Source: Amycolatopsis alba DSM 44262 (GTDB lineage Bacteria > Actinomycetota > Actinomycetes > Mycobacteriales > Pseudonocardiaceae). From it: a stretch of 64,000 nucleotides of DNA. Position numbers and translations under genes: made by a program. Positions 51,909 to 61,078 of this stretch are shown one piece after another. Below the pieces are notes generated by a model, which saw only the letters and a program-made list of their open reading frames with translations, was not told the DNA's origin and searched no databases. Each line of letters opens with the position of its first letter. Positions within the stretch are counted from its first letter, which is position 1. The DNA is taken from NCBI RefSeq assembly GCF_000384215.1, contig NZ_KB913032.1, forward strand, positions 9,199,605 through 9,263,604. Reading direction: 5' to 3'.

Positions 51909-53176
51909 CCGATACCTGGGTGGGTGAACCGGTGCAGGGCCGCGACCACGAGTGTCTCGACGCCGGCCGAGAGCGTCGGATGCGGGATCGGCGCGAAGAG
52001 CGGCGAGTGGTTCGAAGGGATGTCCTGCTCGAACCGCCCGGCGGTCATCGCGGCGATCACCTTGTCCGCGTCCAGCCCGCCGACCAGCCAGAACACCGAC
52101 GGCACCCCGGCCGCGCGGCCGAACTCGCTGAAGTCCTCGCTGCCGGTGACCAGCGGCGCGGGCATGACGCGGCCCTCGCCGAAGTGGCCGAGGAAGGCGG
52201 CGGTGAGGTCTTCGGTGGCCGCATCGTCGTTCTCGGTGACCGGGAACGTGCCGATCCGCTCGATCTCCGGCGGTTTCGGCGCGCCCGCGGTGGCGGCCTC
52301 GCCGTGGACGATCCGTTCGACGGCCGCGACGACCTTCTCCCGCACGGCCTGGTCGAACGACCGGATGTTGACCTCGAGGACGGCGTGGTCGGCGATGATG
52401 TTGTGCGCGGAGCCGACGTGCAGCGAGCCGACGGTCACCACCGCGGATTCGGTCGCCGAGATCTCCCGCGACACGATGGTCTGCAGCTTGAGCACGACGG
52501 ACGCGGCGAGCACGGCGGGATCCACCGTCGTCTCGGGGCGCGAGCCGTGCCCGCCCCGGCCGTGCAGGGTGATGCGCAGCGCGTCGGTGGCCGCCATGAT
52601 CACGCCGGGCCTGGTCAGCACCCAGCCCGCGGGACCGGGGACGACGTGCTGGCCGAGGACGACGTCGGGTTGGCCGGCGGGCCCGAAGACCCCGTCCCGG
52701 ACCATGCCGACGGCGCCGTCGCCCGCCTCCTCGCCCGGCTGGAACACGACCATCAGCGTGCCGGACCAGTGCGCACGTCCGGACGCGAGCAGCGAGGCGG
52801 CGCCGGAGAGCCAGGTGGCGTGCATGTCGTGGCCGCAGGCGTGCATGACCGGGACGTCACGGCCGTCGGCGTCGACCCCGCGCGCGGTGCTCGCGTACGG
52901 CAGGCCGGTCTTCTCCTCGACCGGAAGCGCGTCGATGTCGGCGCGCAGCATCACCTTCGGGCCGGGCCCGTTGCGCAGCACGCCGAGGACACCGGTGCGC
53001 CCGATGCCGGTGTGCACCTCATAACCGTCGGCCTCCAGGCGCCGCGCCAGTTCGGCGGCGGTGCGGGTTTCGGCGAACGACAGCTCCGGGTGCCGGTGGA
53101 GGTCGATGTACAGGTCTTCCAATCCGGGCAGCGCCGCCTTCAGCGGTGCCAGGACACTTTCGAGGCTCACGACCAC
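51905..53176 (-). CDS. M20-family amidohydrolase
   Basis: A 423-residue metalloenzyme of the M20D group (hippurate/IAA-amino acid hydrolase type). The metal and catalytic motifs are MHACGHDMHATW (about residue 111), FQPGEEAGDGA (catalytic Glu), LGQHV and, near the end, TGSEDFSEF. The dimerisation lid begins at HGRGGHGSRPE. It hydrolyses an N-acyl amino acid or similar amide. It starts with GTG, and a nearby in-frame GTG two codons later is equally possible. Substrate unknown. Confidence 0.88.
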   Translation of the reverse strand: MVVSLESVLAPLKAALPGLEDLYIDLHRHPELSFAETRTAAELARRLEADGYEVHTGIGRTGVLGVLRNGPGPKVMLRADIDALPVEEKTGLPYASTARGVDADGRDVPVMHACGHDMHATWLSGAASLLASGRAHWSGTLMVVFQPGEEAGDGAVGMVRDGVFGPAGQPDVVLGQHVVPGPAGWVLTRPGVIMAATDALRITLHGRGGHGSRPETTVDPAVLAASVVLKLQTIVSREISATESAVVTVGSLHVGSAHNIIADHAVLEVNIRSFDQAVREKVVAAVERIVHGEAATAGAPKPPEIERIGTFPVTENDDAATEDLTAAFLGHFGEGRVMPAPLVTGSEDFSEFGRAAGVPSVFWLVGGLDADKVIAAMTAGRFEQDIPSNHSPLFAPIPHPTLSAGVETLVVAALHRFTHPGIG

Positions 53177-53197
53177 ATCCTGGCAGTATTACCCACC

Positions 53198-54694
53198 GTG
53201 AGCACATCAGCCGCCCTCCCCGACCTGTCCGACGACGTCTGCGCGAGGCTGCGGGACGCCTTCCGCCGGACGGGTTACGACGCCGACGGCGTGGTCGACA
53301 CTCTCGGATCGGCGCACTCCGCCCTCGGGCGCGGCGAACCCGAACTCGCTTATCGCGCGACCCGCGACTCCGGCGACCTCGGCACGCTGATCCGGTTGTT
53401 CCTCCTTGGCTCGACCGAAGCGGAGAAGGATGTCGAGGCCGCTTTCGCGCCGCTGTCCCTTGACGACGCTGTCGCCGCCACGCTGCTCGTGCCCGCCGCC
53501 GACGGCTACCGGGCGGGCCTCGACGTCCGTCCGCACGGAGACGACGAAGGCTCGTGGTGGGTCGTCGCCGACCTCGACGCCGACATCCTGGGCACGACCG
53601 TGCCCGAGGACCACGTGCTCGGCGTCGGGCACGCCTCGCTCAGCCTGATCCGGGCCACCAGCCGCCGCGAGGTCGGCACCCTGCTCGACGTCGGCACCGG
53701 CAACGGCGTCCAGGCGCTGCACGCCACCCGGCACGCGAAGAAGGTCACCGCGACCGACGTCTCGGCGCGGGCGCTGGCGCTGGCCGCGGCCACCTTCCGG
53801 CTCAACGAGCTGGACGTCGAACTCGTGCGGGGCGAATGGTTCGCGCCGGTCGCGCGGCGCCGGTTCGACCGGATCGTCTGCAATCCGCCGTTCGTGGTCG
53901 GCCCGCCGCGGGTCGACTACACCTACCGCGACTCCGGTCTCGCCGGTGACGACGCCAGCGCGCTCGTCGTGCGGCAGCTTCCCGGCTTCCTCAACGAAGG
54001 CGGCAGCGGCCAGCTCCTGGCGTCCTGGCTGCACGTCGAGGGCGAGGACTGGGGCGATCGGGTGACCCGCTGGCTGCCCGCGGAGACCGACGCGTGGTTC
54101 GTCCAGCGGGACATCGCGGATCCGGGCCTGTACGTCGGCACGTGGCTGCGCGACGCGGGCATCGACCCCCGCTCCCCCGAAGGCCGCGCGAAATCCGGCG
54201 ACTGGCTCGACTGGTTCGCCGAAAACAACGTCCAGGGCATCGGTTTCGGCTTCGTCACCCTCCGCCGGGCGGACGGCGCGACACCGACGATCGTGTGCGA
54301 GGACCTGCGTCAGGCCTACGACGACCCGCTGGGCGCCGAGGCGGCGAACTGGCTGGATCGGGTGGAATGGCTGCGCGCCAACGGCGAATCCCTCCTCGAT
54401 GTCCGGTTCCGGGTCCCGGAAAGTGTCCTTCTCGAGAGCGTCGCCGAACCGGGCGAGGAGGGCTGGGCCACGACCGTCCAGCGGCTGCACCGCACCGACG
54501 GGCCGGGCTGGTCGCACGAGGTCGACGAACTCGCCACCCGGCTGCTCGCGGGCTGCCGGGGCGCGCTGCCGCTGGAGGACCTGATCGTGCTCCTGGCGGC
54601 CGCTCAGGGCCTCGAACCGGAGGAACTGGCCGAAGCCGCGCTGCCCGTCGTGCGGGAACTGGTCCGGCACGGCATGCTCCTCCCCGCCGCCTGA
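53198..54694 (+). CDS. SAM-dependent methyltransferase with NPPF motif (RsmC/PrmC-like)
   Basis: A 498-residue protein. An N-terminal region of about 150 residues precedes the Rossmann methyltransferase domain with SAM motif LLDVGTGNGVQAL (about residue 165) and catalytic motif CNPPFVVGPP (about 228), as in enzymes methylating amide or base nitrogens (PrmC, RsmC, TrmN6). A C-terminal domain of about 110 residues ends in a helical stretch. GTG start, 21 bases from the divergent amidohydrolase start. The target could be rRNA or a protein Gln. dtd overlaps its stop. Confidence 0.83.
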   Translation: MSTSAALPDLSDDVCARLRDAFRRTGYDADGVVDTLGSAHSALGRGEPELAYRATRDSGDLGTLIRLFLLGSTEAEKDVEAAFAPLSLDDAVAATLLVPAADGYRAGLDVRPHGDDEGSWWVVADLDADILGTTVPEDHVLGVGHASLSLIRATSRREVGTLLDVGTGNGVQALHATRHAKKVTATDVSARALALAAATFRLNELDVELVRGEWFAPVARRRFDRIVCNPPFVVGPPRVDYTYRDSGLAGDDASALVVRQLPGFLNEGGSGQLLASWLHVEGEDWGDRVTRWLPAETDAWFVQRDIADPGLYVGTWLRDAGIDPRSPEGRAKSGDWLDWFAENNVQGIGFGFVTLRRADGATPTIVCEDLRQAYDDPLGAEAANWLDRVEWLRANGESLLDVRFRVPESVLLESVAEPGEEGWATTVQRLHRTDGPGWSHEVDELATRLLAGCRGALPLEDLIVLLAAAQGLEPEELAEAALPVVRELVRHGMLLPAA

Positions 54695-55119
54695 TGCGGG
54701 CGGTGGTGGCGCGGGTCATGGAAGCGAGCGTGACCGTCGGCGACGAGGTGACGGGCGCCATCGACGAGCCGGGTTTGCTGGTACTGCTGGGAATCCACGT
54801 CGACGACGACGTGTCGAAGGCAGTCACGATGGCACGCAAACTGCACGAAGCTCGCATACTTCGCGACGAAGAGTCCTGCGCCACCACCGGTGCCCCCCTG
54901 CTCGTCGTCAGCCAGTTCACCCTCTACGGGGACACCCGCAAAGGCCGCCGTCCGTCGTGGACGGCGGCCGCGCGCCCGGAAATCGCCGAACCGCTCGTGA
55001 CCGCCGTCGTCGACGCCTTGCGCGAACGCGGCGCGCGGGTCGAGACCGGCCGGTTCGGGGCCATGATGGCGGTCCGGAGCGTGAACGACGGTCCGTTCAC
55101 CCTCCTGATAGAGGTCTAG
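54694..55119 (+). CDS. dtd: D-aminoacyl-tRNA deacylase
   Basis: A 141-residue proofreading enzyme that frees tRNA from D-amino acids (and glycine mischarged on tRNA-Ala). Family motifs: MRAVVARVMEASVTVG at the start, VVSQFTLYGDTRKGRRPSW in the middle, and the C-terminal NDGPFTLLIEV, the Gly-Pro motif with Phe where Val is common. The ATG overlaps the upstream stop (TGATG). It is followed by the sigB promoter region. Confidence 0.94.
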   Translation: MRAVVARVMEASVTVGDEVTGAIDEPGLLVLLGIHVDDDVSKAVTMARKLHEARILRDEESCATTGAPLLVVSQFTLYGDTRKGRRPSWTAAARPEIAEPLVTAVVDALRERGARVETGRFGAMMAVRSVNDGPFTLLIEV

Positions 55120-55217
55120 ACCACCCGGTTTCTCCCGCGCGCGGTCATTCTCAGGAAAAGCTCAGGGTTGGTCGAGCAACGTCCCAGGTCAGCCGCCCGT
55201 CTCTCCTATAGCGGCCG

Positions 55218-55243
55218 GGAACGTTTTCGGACCTCCCGGCGTT
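55218..55243 (+). promoter_or_regulatory. Candidate ECF (SigR/SigH/SigE-type) promoter for sigB
   Basis: GGAAC at 55218-55222 and GTT at 55241-55243 are separated by exactly 18 bases, matching the GGAAT/C-N18-GTT form used by SigR (Streptomyces) and SigH (mycobacteria) for thiol-oxidative and heat stress. It lies about 120 bases upstream of the sigB ATG. Mycobacterial sigB is known to be under SigH and SigE. The match is short, so chance is possible. Confidence 0.5.
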
Positions 55244-55364
55244 GAGCAGAGTGTCCAGCCAAGCTGGGCCGACGAGGAGTAGCGGGTTTTCCACAGGGCT
55301 TGCTACGCCGAGGCGGATCCGGCGGACAACCGCAGCACGTTCAGCCCGTGACCGGGGAGGCAGA

Positions 55365-56405
55365 ATGTCAGTCCAGACTCTCGAACGCGAAGCGCGCGGG
55401 ATTCGCGAGCGCCGTATCCCGGCGCAATCCACCCAGGAGCCGGTGAGCACGGTGAGCACGGGGGTGCTCACCGATGCCGACCTCGACGCACAGAGCCCCG
55501 CCGCGGACCTCGTTCGCGTGTACCTCAACGGAATCGGCAAGACGGCGCTGCTGTCCGCCGCCGACGAGGTCGAGCTGGCCAAGCGCATCGAAGCCGGCGT
55601 GTTCGCCCAGCACATGCTGGACACGGCCGAAAGCCTCACGCCGAAGCGGCGCTCGGAGATGTCCGCGCTCGTGCGTGACGGCCACGTCGCGAAGAACCAC
55701 CTGCTGGAGGCCAACCTCCGCCTCGTGGTCTCGCTCGCGAAGCGCTACACCGGCCGGGGGATGCCGCTGCTCGACCTGATCCAGGAGGGGAACCTGGGTC
55801 TGATCCGCGCGGTGGAGAAGTTCGATTACTCCAAGGGGTTCAAGTTCTCGACCTACGCCACCTGGTGGATCCGCCAGGCCATCACCAGGGGGATGGCCGA
55901 CCAGGGACGCACCATCCGGCTGCCGGTCCACCTGGTGGAACAGGTGAACAAGCTGGCCCGCATCAAGCGGGACCTGCACCAGCAGCTCGGCCGGGACGCC
56001 ACCCACGAGGAACTGTCCGCGGAATCGGGCATTCCGGCGCACAAGATCTCCGATCTGCTCGACCACTCGCGTGACCCGGTGAGCCTCGACATGCCGGTCG
56101 GCACCGAGGAGGACGCCCCGCTCGGTGACTTCATCGAGGACTCCGAGGCGACCGACGCCGAGAGCGCCGTGATCTCCGGTCTGCTCCAGGACGATCTGCG
56201 CCGCGTGCTCGCGACGCTGGACGACAGGGAGTCCCAGGTGATCCGCCTGCGCTACGGCCTCGACGACGGCCAGCCGCGCACGCTCGACCAGATCGGCAAG
56301 CACTTCGGGCTGTCGCGTGAGCGCGTTCGGCAGATCGAGCGAGAGGTCATGTCGAAGCTTCGTCAGGGTGAGCGGGCAGACCGCCTGCGCGCCTACGCTT
56401 CGTAA
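55365..56405 (+). CDS. sigB: Group 2 sigma factor SigB
   Basis: A 346-residue sigma-70 factor lacking the long acidic N-terminus of the principal factor at 20502. Region 1.2 begins at about residue 45. Region 2 is nearly identical to SigA ([49 protein letters not shown]), and region 4.2 is [21 protein letters not shown]. In mycobacteria SigB serves stress and stationary-phase promoters overlapping those of SigA. GGGGAGGCAGA precedes the ATG. Confidence 0.94.
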   Translation: MSVQTLEREARGIRERRIPAQSTQEPVSTVSTGVLTDADLDAQSPAADLVRVYLNGIGKTALLSAADEVELAKRIEAGVFAQHMLDTAESLTPKRRSEMSALVRDGHVAKNHLLEANLRLVVSLAKRYTGRGMPLLDLIQEGNLGLIRAVEKFDYSKGFKFSTYATWWIRQAITRGMADQGRTIRLPVHLVEQVNKLARIKRDLHQQLGRDATHEELSAESGIPAHKISDLLDHSRDPVSLDMPVGTEEDAPLGDFIEDSEATDAESAVISGLLQDDLRRVLATLDDRESQVIRLRYGLDDGQPRTLDQIGKHFGLSRERVRQIEREVMSKLRQGERADRLRAYAS

Positions 56406-56629
56406 TCCTCACTGAGCCTTTCGGCGCGGAAAAAGCAACACCCGTTCGGCAGCGTTGACTTATGACCTGCGTCACGAGACCGTCGAGCAGGTCGAAAGTC
56501 TTCGCGGTCGGGCGTTCGCGCCCGGATCGCTTTCCACGGGAGGTCGGGTCCGTCGGGGTGGGCCCGGCCTCCCGAATTCTTTGTCGGTACCGTGAGCAGG
56601 TTCCCGATGCCGGCAAAGGAGCCCGCGAA

Positions 56630-58288
56630 GTGGCGCCCACCACGTTCCAGCACACCGAAGTCCTTCCGCTCGCCAAGGACACCCGCACCGAATACCGGCT
56701 TCTCGGCACCGAAGGTGTCGAGGTCGTAAAGGCCGCGGGCCGGAAGTTCCTCAAGGTCGAGCCCGAGGCGCTGACCAAGCTCGCCAAGACCGCGATCACC
56801 GACATCCAGCACCTGTTGCGCACGTCACACCTCGCTCAGCTGCGGGCGATCGTCGACGACCCCGAGGCCAGCGGCAACGACCGGTTCGTCGCGATGGACC
56901 TGCTGCGCAACGCGGCGATCTCCGCCGGCGGCGTCCTCCCGATGTGCCAGGACACCGGCACAGCGATCGTGATCGGCAAACGCGGCGAAGGCGTGCTCAC
57001 CGGCGCTGACGACGAGCGCGCGCTGTCGCGAGGTGTTTTCGACGCCTATCAGGAGCTGAATCTGCGCTATTCGCAGATGGCGCCGGTGAATTTCTGGGAT
57101 GAGCGGAATACCGGGACCAACCTGCCCGCGCAGATCGAGCTTTATCACAAAGACGGTCAAGGCGACCCCAGCTACGAATTCCTGTTCATGGCCAAGGGCG
57201 GCGGCAGCGCGAACAAGACTTTCCTCTATCAGGAAACGAAAGCGGTCCTGAACCCGAAGCGGCTCGCGAAGTTCCTCGACGAGAAGCTGCGCAGCCTCGG
57301 CACCGCCGCGTGCCCGCCGTACCACCTCGCGATCGTCGTCGGCGGCACGTCGGCGGAGTTCAACCTGAAGGTCGCGAAGCTGGCCTCCGCCCGCTATCTC
57401 GACGACCTCCCGACCGAGGGATCCGAACTGGGTCACGGTTTCCGCGACGTCGATCTCGAACAGCAGGTGCTGGAGATGACGCGCCAGTTCGGCATCGGCG
57501 CGCAGTTCGGCGGCAAGTACTTCTGCCACGACGTCCGCGTGATCCGCCTGCCGCGGCACGGCGCGTCCTGCCCGGTCGGGGTGGCCGTCTCGTGCTCGGC
57601 CGACCGCCAGGCGAAGGCGAAGATCACCGCCGACGGCGTGTTCCTGGAGCAACTGGAACGCGACCCGGCCCGGTTCCTGCCGGACGTCACCGAAGACGAC
57701 CTGTCCGACGAGGTGGTGACCGTCGACCTGAACCGCCCGATGACCGAAATCCGCGCCCAGCTCTCGCAGCTTCCGGTGAAGACGCGCCTGTCGCTGACCG
57801 GCCCGCTCGTCGTCGCCCGCGATATCGCGCACGCGAAGATCGCCGAGCGGCTCGACGCCGGTGAAGAGATGCCTCAGTACCTTCGCGACCACCCCGTGTA
57901 CTACGCGGGCCCCGCGAAGACGCCCGAGGGCTACGCGTCGGGTTCCTTCGGGCCGACCACCGCGGGCCGCATGGACTCCTACGTCGAGCAGTTCCAGGCC
58001 GCCGGCGGCTCGCTGGTGATGCTGGCGAAGGGCAACCGGTCCAAGAAGGTGACCGCCGCGTGCAACGAGCACGGCGGGTTCTACCTCGGCTCGATCGGCG
58101 GCCCGGCCGCGCGGCTCGCGCAGGACTGCATCAAGAAGGTCGACGTGCTCGAGTACGCCGAACTGGGGATGGAAGCGGTCTGGAAGATCGAGGTCGAGGA
58201 CTTCCCCGCGTTCATCGTCATCGACGACAAGGGCAACGACTTCTTCGAGGCCACTTCGGAACCGGTGCTGCAGATCAGCTTCCGCTAG
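56630..58288 (+). CDS. Class I (iron-sulphur) fumarate hydratase
   Basis: A 552-residue enzyme of the TCA cycle interconverting fumarate and malate. It is the single-chain class I type with both domains fused. The 4Fe-4S ligand Cys lie in [11 protein letters not shown] (about residue 106), KYFCHDVRV and VAVSCSAD, with conserved [11 protein letters not shown] and [17 protein letters not shown] in the C-terminal domain. The GTG start has AAAGGAG eight bases upstream; the longer open frame back to 56462 lacks coding character. Such fumarases are typically oxygen-sensitive. Confidence 0.92.
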   Translation: MAPTTFQHTEVLPLAKDTRTEYRLLGTEGVEVVKAAGRKFLKVEPEALTKLAKTAITDIQHLLRTSHLAQLRAIVDDPEASGNDRFVAMDLLRNAAISAGGVLPMCQDTGTAIVIGKRGEGVLTGADDERALSRGVFDAYQELNLRYSQMAPVNFWDERNTGTNLPAQIELYHKDGQGDPSYEFLFMAKGGGSANKTFLYQETKAVLNPKRLAKFLDEKLRSLGTAACPPYHLAIVVGGTSAEFNLKVAKLASARYLDDLPTEGSELGHGFRDVDLEQQVLEMTRQFGIGAQFGGKYFCHDVRVIRLPRHGASCPVGVAVSCSADRQAKAKITADGVFLEQLERDPARFLPDVTEDDLSDEVVTVDLNRPMTEIRAQLSQLPVKTRLSLTGPLVVARDIAHAKIAERLDAGEEMPQYLRDHPVYYAGPAKTPEGYASGSFGPTTAGRMDSYVEQFQAAGGSLVMLAKGNRSKKVTAACNEHGGFYLGSIGGPAARLAQDCIKKVDVLEYAELGMEAVWKIEVEDFPAFIVIDDKGNDFFEATSEPVLQISFR

Positions 58289-58295
58289 TTCCTTG

Positions 58296-58350
58296 GTCCG
58301 CGAAGGCCTCCTTGAGGGACTCTGAGTCCCTCAAGGAGGCCTTCACGGAC
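58296..58350. terminator. 55-base palindrome after fumarase, sister of the 51454 copy
   Basis: Arms of 27 bp (58296-58322 and 58324-58350) around a single T, with one mismatch. The centre GAGGGACTC-T-GAGTCCCTC is identical to the copy at 51454. The base pair after GAAGG is C-G here and A-T there, a compensatory change. It begins eight bases after the fumarase stop, between convergent genes. Confidence 0.83.
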
Positions 58351-58358
58351 TTCTGCCG

Positions 58359-58877
58359 TTACCGCATCTGCTTCAGCACGACGGTCCGCTCACCCAGCGG
58401 CGCCGAAAGCGCCACCGAGATCACCGGATGCCGGATGTCCATGGTGCACATCTGGCCCGTCTGGCCCTTCAGTTCGGTCAGGTTGACGGTGACCCTGGTC
58501 CCGTCCTGCTGCGCGGCCTCCGCCGTCGCGTGCCCGCAGCCACCTTCCTGGCCGCGGACGTTCAGGATCGTCCCGCCGTTGCTGGTGTACACCTCGCGCG
58601 GGTAGTCCGCCGGCAGCGCCGACGCGTCGAGCTGCTTGTCCGGCAGCTTGGCGCTGCCCTCCGGGACCTCCTGCCGCGGCGCGCCCGGCTGCCCTGGCAG
58701 GCTGCCCGGCACGGACGGCGCCGAAGAAGACGGCGGCACGGTCGGCGACGGCGGCACGGTACTCAGGGTGCCGCTACCGGGTCCGGCCGCGGGTTCCGCT
58801 GCCTGGTTCTGCGCCCCGCAAGCGGATACCGCAACGACGATCAGGCCAAGGCCGATGACATTCGTTAAGTACCTCAT
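58359..58877 (-). CDS. Small lipoprotein, paralogue of the neighbouring gene
   Basis: A 172-residue lipoprotein: signal peptide, then lipobox VSAC with Cys at about residue 20. A long Pro/Ser/Gly-rich linker (residues 25-85) leads to a C-terminal domain of about 85 residues. That domain ends QMCTMDIRHPVISVALSAPLGERTVVL, matching QMCPQVIRYAVLPVKLAEPLGSRTVVL of the gene at 58921. Two further Cys (GGCGHA and QMC) may form a disulphide. The ATG (MRYLTNVIGL) is fixed by the signal peptide. Family and function unknown. Confidence 0.75.
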   Translation of the reverse strand: MRYLTNVIGLGLIVVAVSACGAQNQAAEPAAGPGSGTLSTVPPSPTVPPSSSAPSVPGSLPGQPGAPRQEVPEGSAKLPDKQLDASALPADYPREVYTSNGGTILNVRGQEGGCGHATAEAAQQDGTRVTVNLTELKGQTGQMCTMDIRHPVISVALSAPLGERTVVLKQMR

Positions 58878-58920
58878 GCGGCTAGGACGGAACGGGACGG
58901 CCGTGGGGTTGCACATGATC

Positions 58921-59397
58921 TCAACCCGCTTCCAGGACGACGGTCCGCGAGCCGAGCGGCTCGGCGAGTTTCACCGGCAGGACGGCGTAGCGGATGACCT
59001 GCGGGCACATCTGGCCCGGTTTGCCGTGGTCGATCTTCACCTTGACCACGACCTGTCGCGGGTTCTGATCGGCGAGGTTCGCCGTCGCCTCGTCGCAGCC
59101 GCTCAGTTCGATGTGCACGTTCAGGCCGCCGTTCTCCGCGCTGACCTGCGCGGGCACTTTCGCGTCGACCTGGCCCGGCGGCAGCATCTTGTCCATCGGC
59201 GGCGGGCCGACGGTCGGCCGCGACATCGGCGGTTTCGCGACCGGCGGGCTGGCCGGGAGCGAGGTGGGCAGATCCGAGGGTGTGGTGACGACCGGTGGGG
59301 TGCTCGTGTTCGCCGGTGCGCCCTGGCCGCCCGCGCCGCAGGCGGCCAGGGCGGCGAGCACGAGCCCCGCGCCCAGCGTCTTCGCTGCGTTCTTCAT
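58921..59397 (-). CDS. Small lipoprotein, paralogue of the neighbouring gene
   Basis: A 158-residue lipoprotein with lipobox LAAC (Cys at about residue 20), a Pro/Ser/Thr-rich linker and a C-terminal domain of about 80 residues. Cys in LSGCDEAT and GQMCPQV align with those of the gene at 58359, and both proteins end with an RTVVL motif. The two genes are 43 bases apart on the same strand and arose by tandem duplication. They are probably surface-exposed on the outer face of the membrane. Confidence 0.75.
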   Translation of the reverse strand: MKNAAKTLGAGLVLAALAACGAGGQGAPANTSTPPVVTTPSDLPTSLPASPPVAKPPMSRPTVGPPPMDKMLPPGQVDAKVPAQVSAENGGLNVHIELSGCDEATANLADQNPRQVVVKVKIDHGKPGQMCPQVIRYAVLPVKLAEPLGSRTVVLEAG

Positions 59398-59448
59398 GGC
59401 GGCAAGACGGAACGAGCCCGGTGAACGGTTGCATCAACGCTGTGTCGT

Positions 59449-60246
59449 TCAACGCTGGGCGGCCCGCCCGCGGGCCAGTCCGAGGATCACCACCCCGGCG
59501 AGGGTGACGGCCAGCAGCAGCACCGTGCTCGCCGACGCCAGGAACACCTGACCCCGGTCCGTGAGCGCGAAGATGCTCGCGGGAAGGGTGCGCCAGTCCG
59601 GCGGGTACAGCATCATCGTCGCGCCCAGTTCGCCCATCGACATCGCCAGCGCGAGACTCGCCGACGCCGAGATCGACGGCAGCAGGACCGGCAGCCGCAC
59701 CCGCAGCAGCACCCGGACCGGCCCCGCGCCGAGGCTCGCCGCGGCCTGCGCCAGCAGCGGGTCCATCCGCGCGATCGCGGCGGAGACGGTGCTGAAGGAG
59801 AACGGCAGCAGGATCATCACGTGTCCCAGCAGCACGATCCAGCGTGTGCCGTTGAAGGCCAGCGGCGGACGGCTGAACGCGACCAGCAGCGCCAGTCCCA
59901 GCACCACCGACGGCACCGCGATCGGCAGGTGGAACAGGGTGTCGACGGCCTTCCGCACGCGCGGCCCGGCGGCGGGCGCGGCGAGCGCGGCCCAGGTTCC
60001 CAGCAGCACCGAGACCATCGACGCGATGACCCCGGTCTGGATGCTCACCGAAAGACTCGCGAACGTCTCACCGGAGAACGCCTGCGCGAAATGCGAGCCG
60101 GTGAGCGCGCCGGGCAGCAACCCCGTCCAGTTCCCGGCGACCGAGGCCAGCACGATCATCAGCAGCGGCGCCAGCACGATCGCGGTGAACAGCACCGCGA
60201 ACACCGCCCACAGCAGGAAACGGCTACGTTTCGTCCACAGCAGCAC
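59449..60246 (-). CDS. ABC transporter permease, phosphonate-type (PhnV-like)
   Basis: A 265-residue permease with six helices and the BPD signature region around AAASLGAGPVRVLLRVRLPVL. It forms the channel with the overlapping upstream permease (23-base overlap). Gene order and the adjoining hydrolase and oxidoreductase point to 2-aminoethylphosphonate uptake, as in PhnSTUV systems. It is the last gene of the operon. Confidence 0.85.
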   Translation of the reverse strand: MLLWTKRSRFLLWAVFAVLFTAIVLAPLLMIVLASVAGNWTGLLPGALTGSHFAQAFSGETFASLSVSIQTGVIASMVSVLLGTWAALAAPAAGPRVRKAVDTLFHLPIAVPSVVLGLALLVAFSRPPLAFNGTRWIVLLGHVMILLPFSFSTVSAAIARMDPLLAQAAASLGAGPVRVLLRVRLPVLLPSISASASLALAMSMGELGATMMLYPPDWRTLPASIFALTDRGQVFLASASTVLLLAVTLAGVVILGLARGRAAQR

Positions 60247-61078
60247 GACGGCCTCCGTTCGTCAGTCGCCGGTAGATTCCGTACAGGGCGAGGGAGAACA
60301 CGACGTTGACCACCGCGATGACACACGCCTGCGGGAAGTCGAACGTGACGATTCCCTTGCCGTAGACCAGCATCGGCAGTGTCGTGACGTCCTTGGCACC
60401 GAGGAACAGCACGATGCCGAACTCGTTCATCGCCAGCAGCATGGTCAGGCAGGCACCGGAAGCCAGCGACGGCAAGGCCTCCGGCAGGATCACCTGACGC
60501 AGCACCCGGCCGGGTTTCGCGCCGAGGCTGGCCGCGACCTCCATCTGCGCCGACGACACCTGACCGAACGCGGCGAGCGCCGGCCGCAGCACGAACGGCG
60601 TGTAGAAGGTGATCTCCGCCAGGAGGATCCCAAACGGCGAGTACAGGAATCCGCCCGCGCCCAGGATGCCCGCGCTGCCGTAGATGAAGGTGAACGCGAG
60701 CGCGATGAGGAACGACGGGAACGCGAGCACGGTGTCCACCAGCCGCGAAAGCGTCCGCGCGCCGGGGAACGGCACGAAAGCGATCACGAGCGCGAGGAAC
60801 GTCCCGAGCACGACGCAGCCCGCGGTGGCGCCGAGCGCGAGTGCGACGGTCTTCCAAGCCGCGTCCCGGAATTCCGCCGAGCCCAGGACGTCCAGCCACA
60901 CCGAAAGACCGAATTCGCCGGTCTTCGACTCCAGGGACTGCAGGACGACCAGCACGAGCGGGTAGCCGAAGAAGCCGAGCAGGACGAGCACCGGCGGCAG
61001 CAGGAGCCAGCCACGGCCGGGCTGTTTCTCCCGCCGCCGCGCCGGTGCCGTCGCCGCGGCCAAGGCGAGGCCGGTCAT
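60224..61078 (-). CDS. ABC transporter permease, phosphonate-type (PhnU-like)
   Basis: A 284-residue permease with six hydrophobic helices and EAA-loop AASLGAKPGRVLRQVILPEAL. ATG overlaps the ATPase stop (ATGA). Residues upstream in the same open frame belong to a shadow of the ATPase gene. It pairs with the permease encoded next. Confidence 0.85.
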   Translation of the reverse strand: MTGLALAAATAPARRREKQPGRGWLLLPPVLVLLGFFGYPLVLVVLQSLESKTGEFGLSVWLDVLGSAEFRDAAWKTVALALGATAGCVVLGTFLALVIAFVPFPGARTLSRLVDTVLAFPSFLIALAFTFIYGSAGILGAGGFLYSPFGILLAEITFYTPFVLRPALAAFGQVSSAQMEVAASLGAKPGRVLRQVILPEALPSLASGACLTMLLAMNEFGIVLFLGAKDVTTLPMLVYGKGIVTFDFPQACVIAVVNVVFSLALYGIYRRLTNGGRRAAVDET

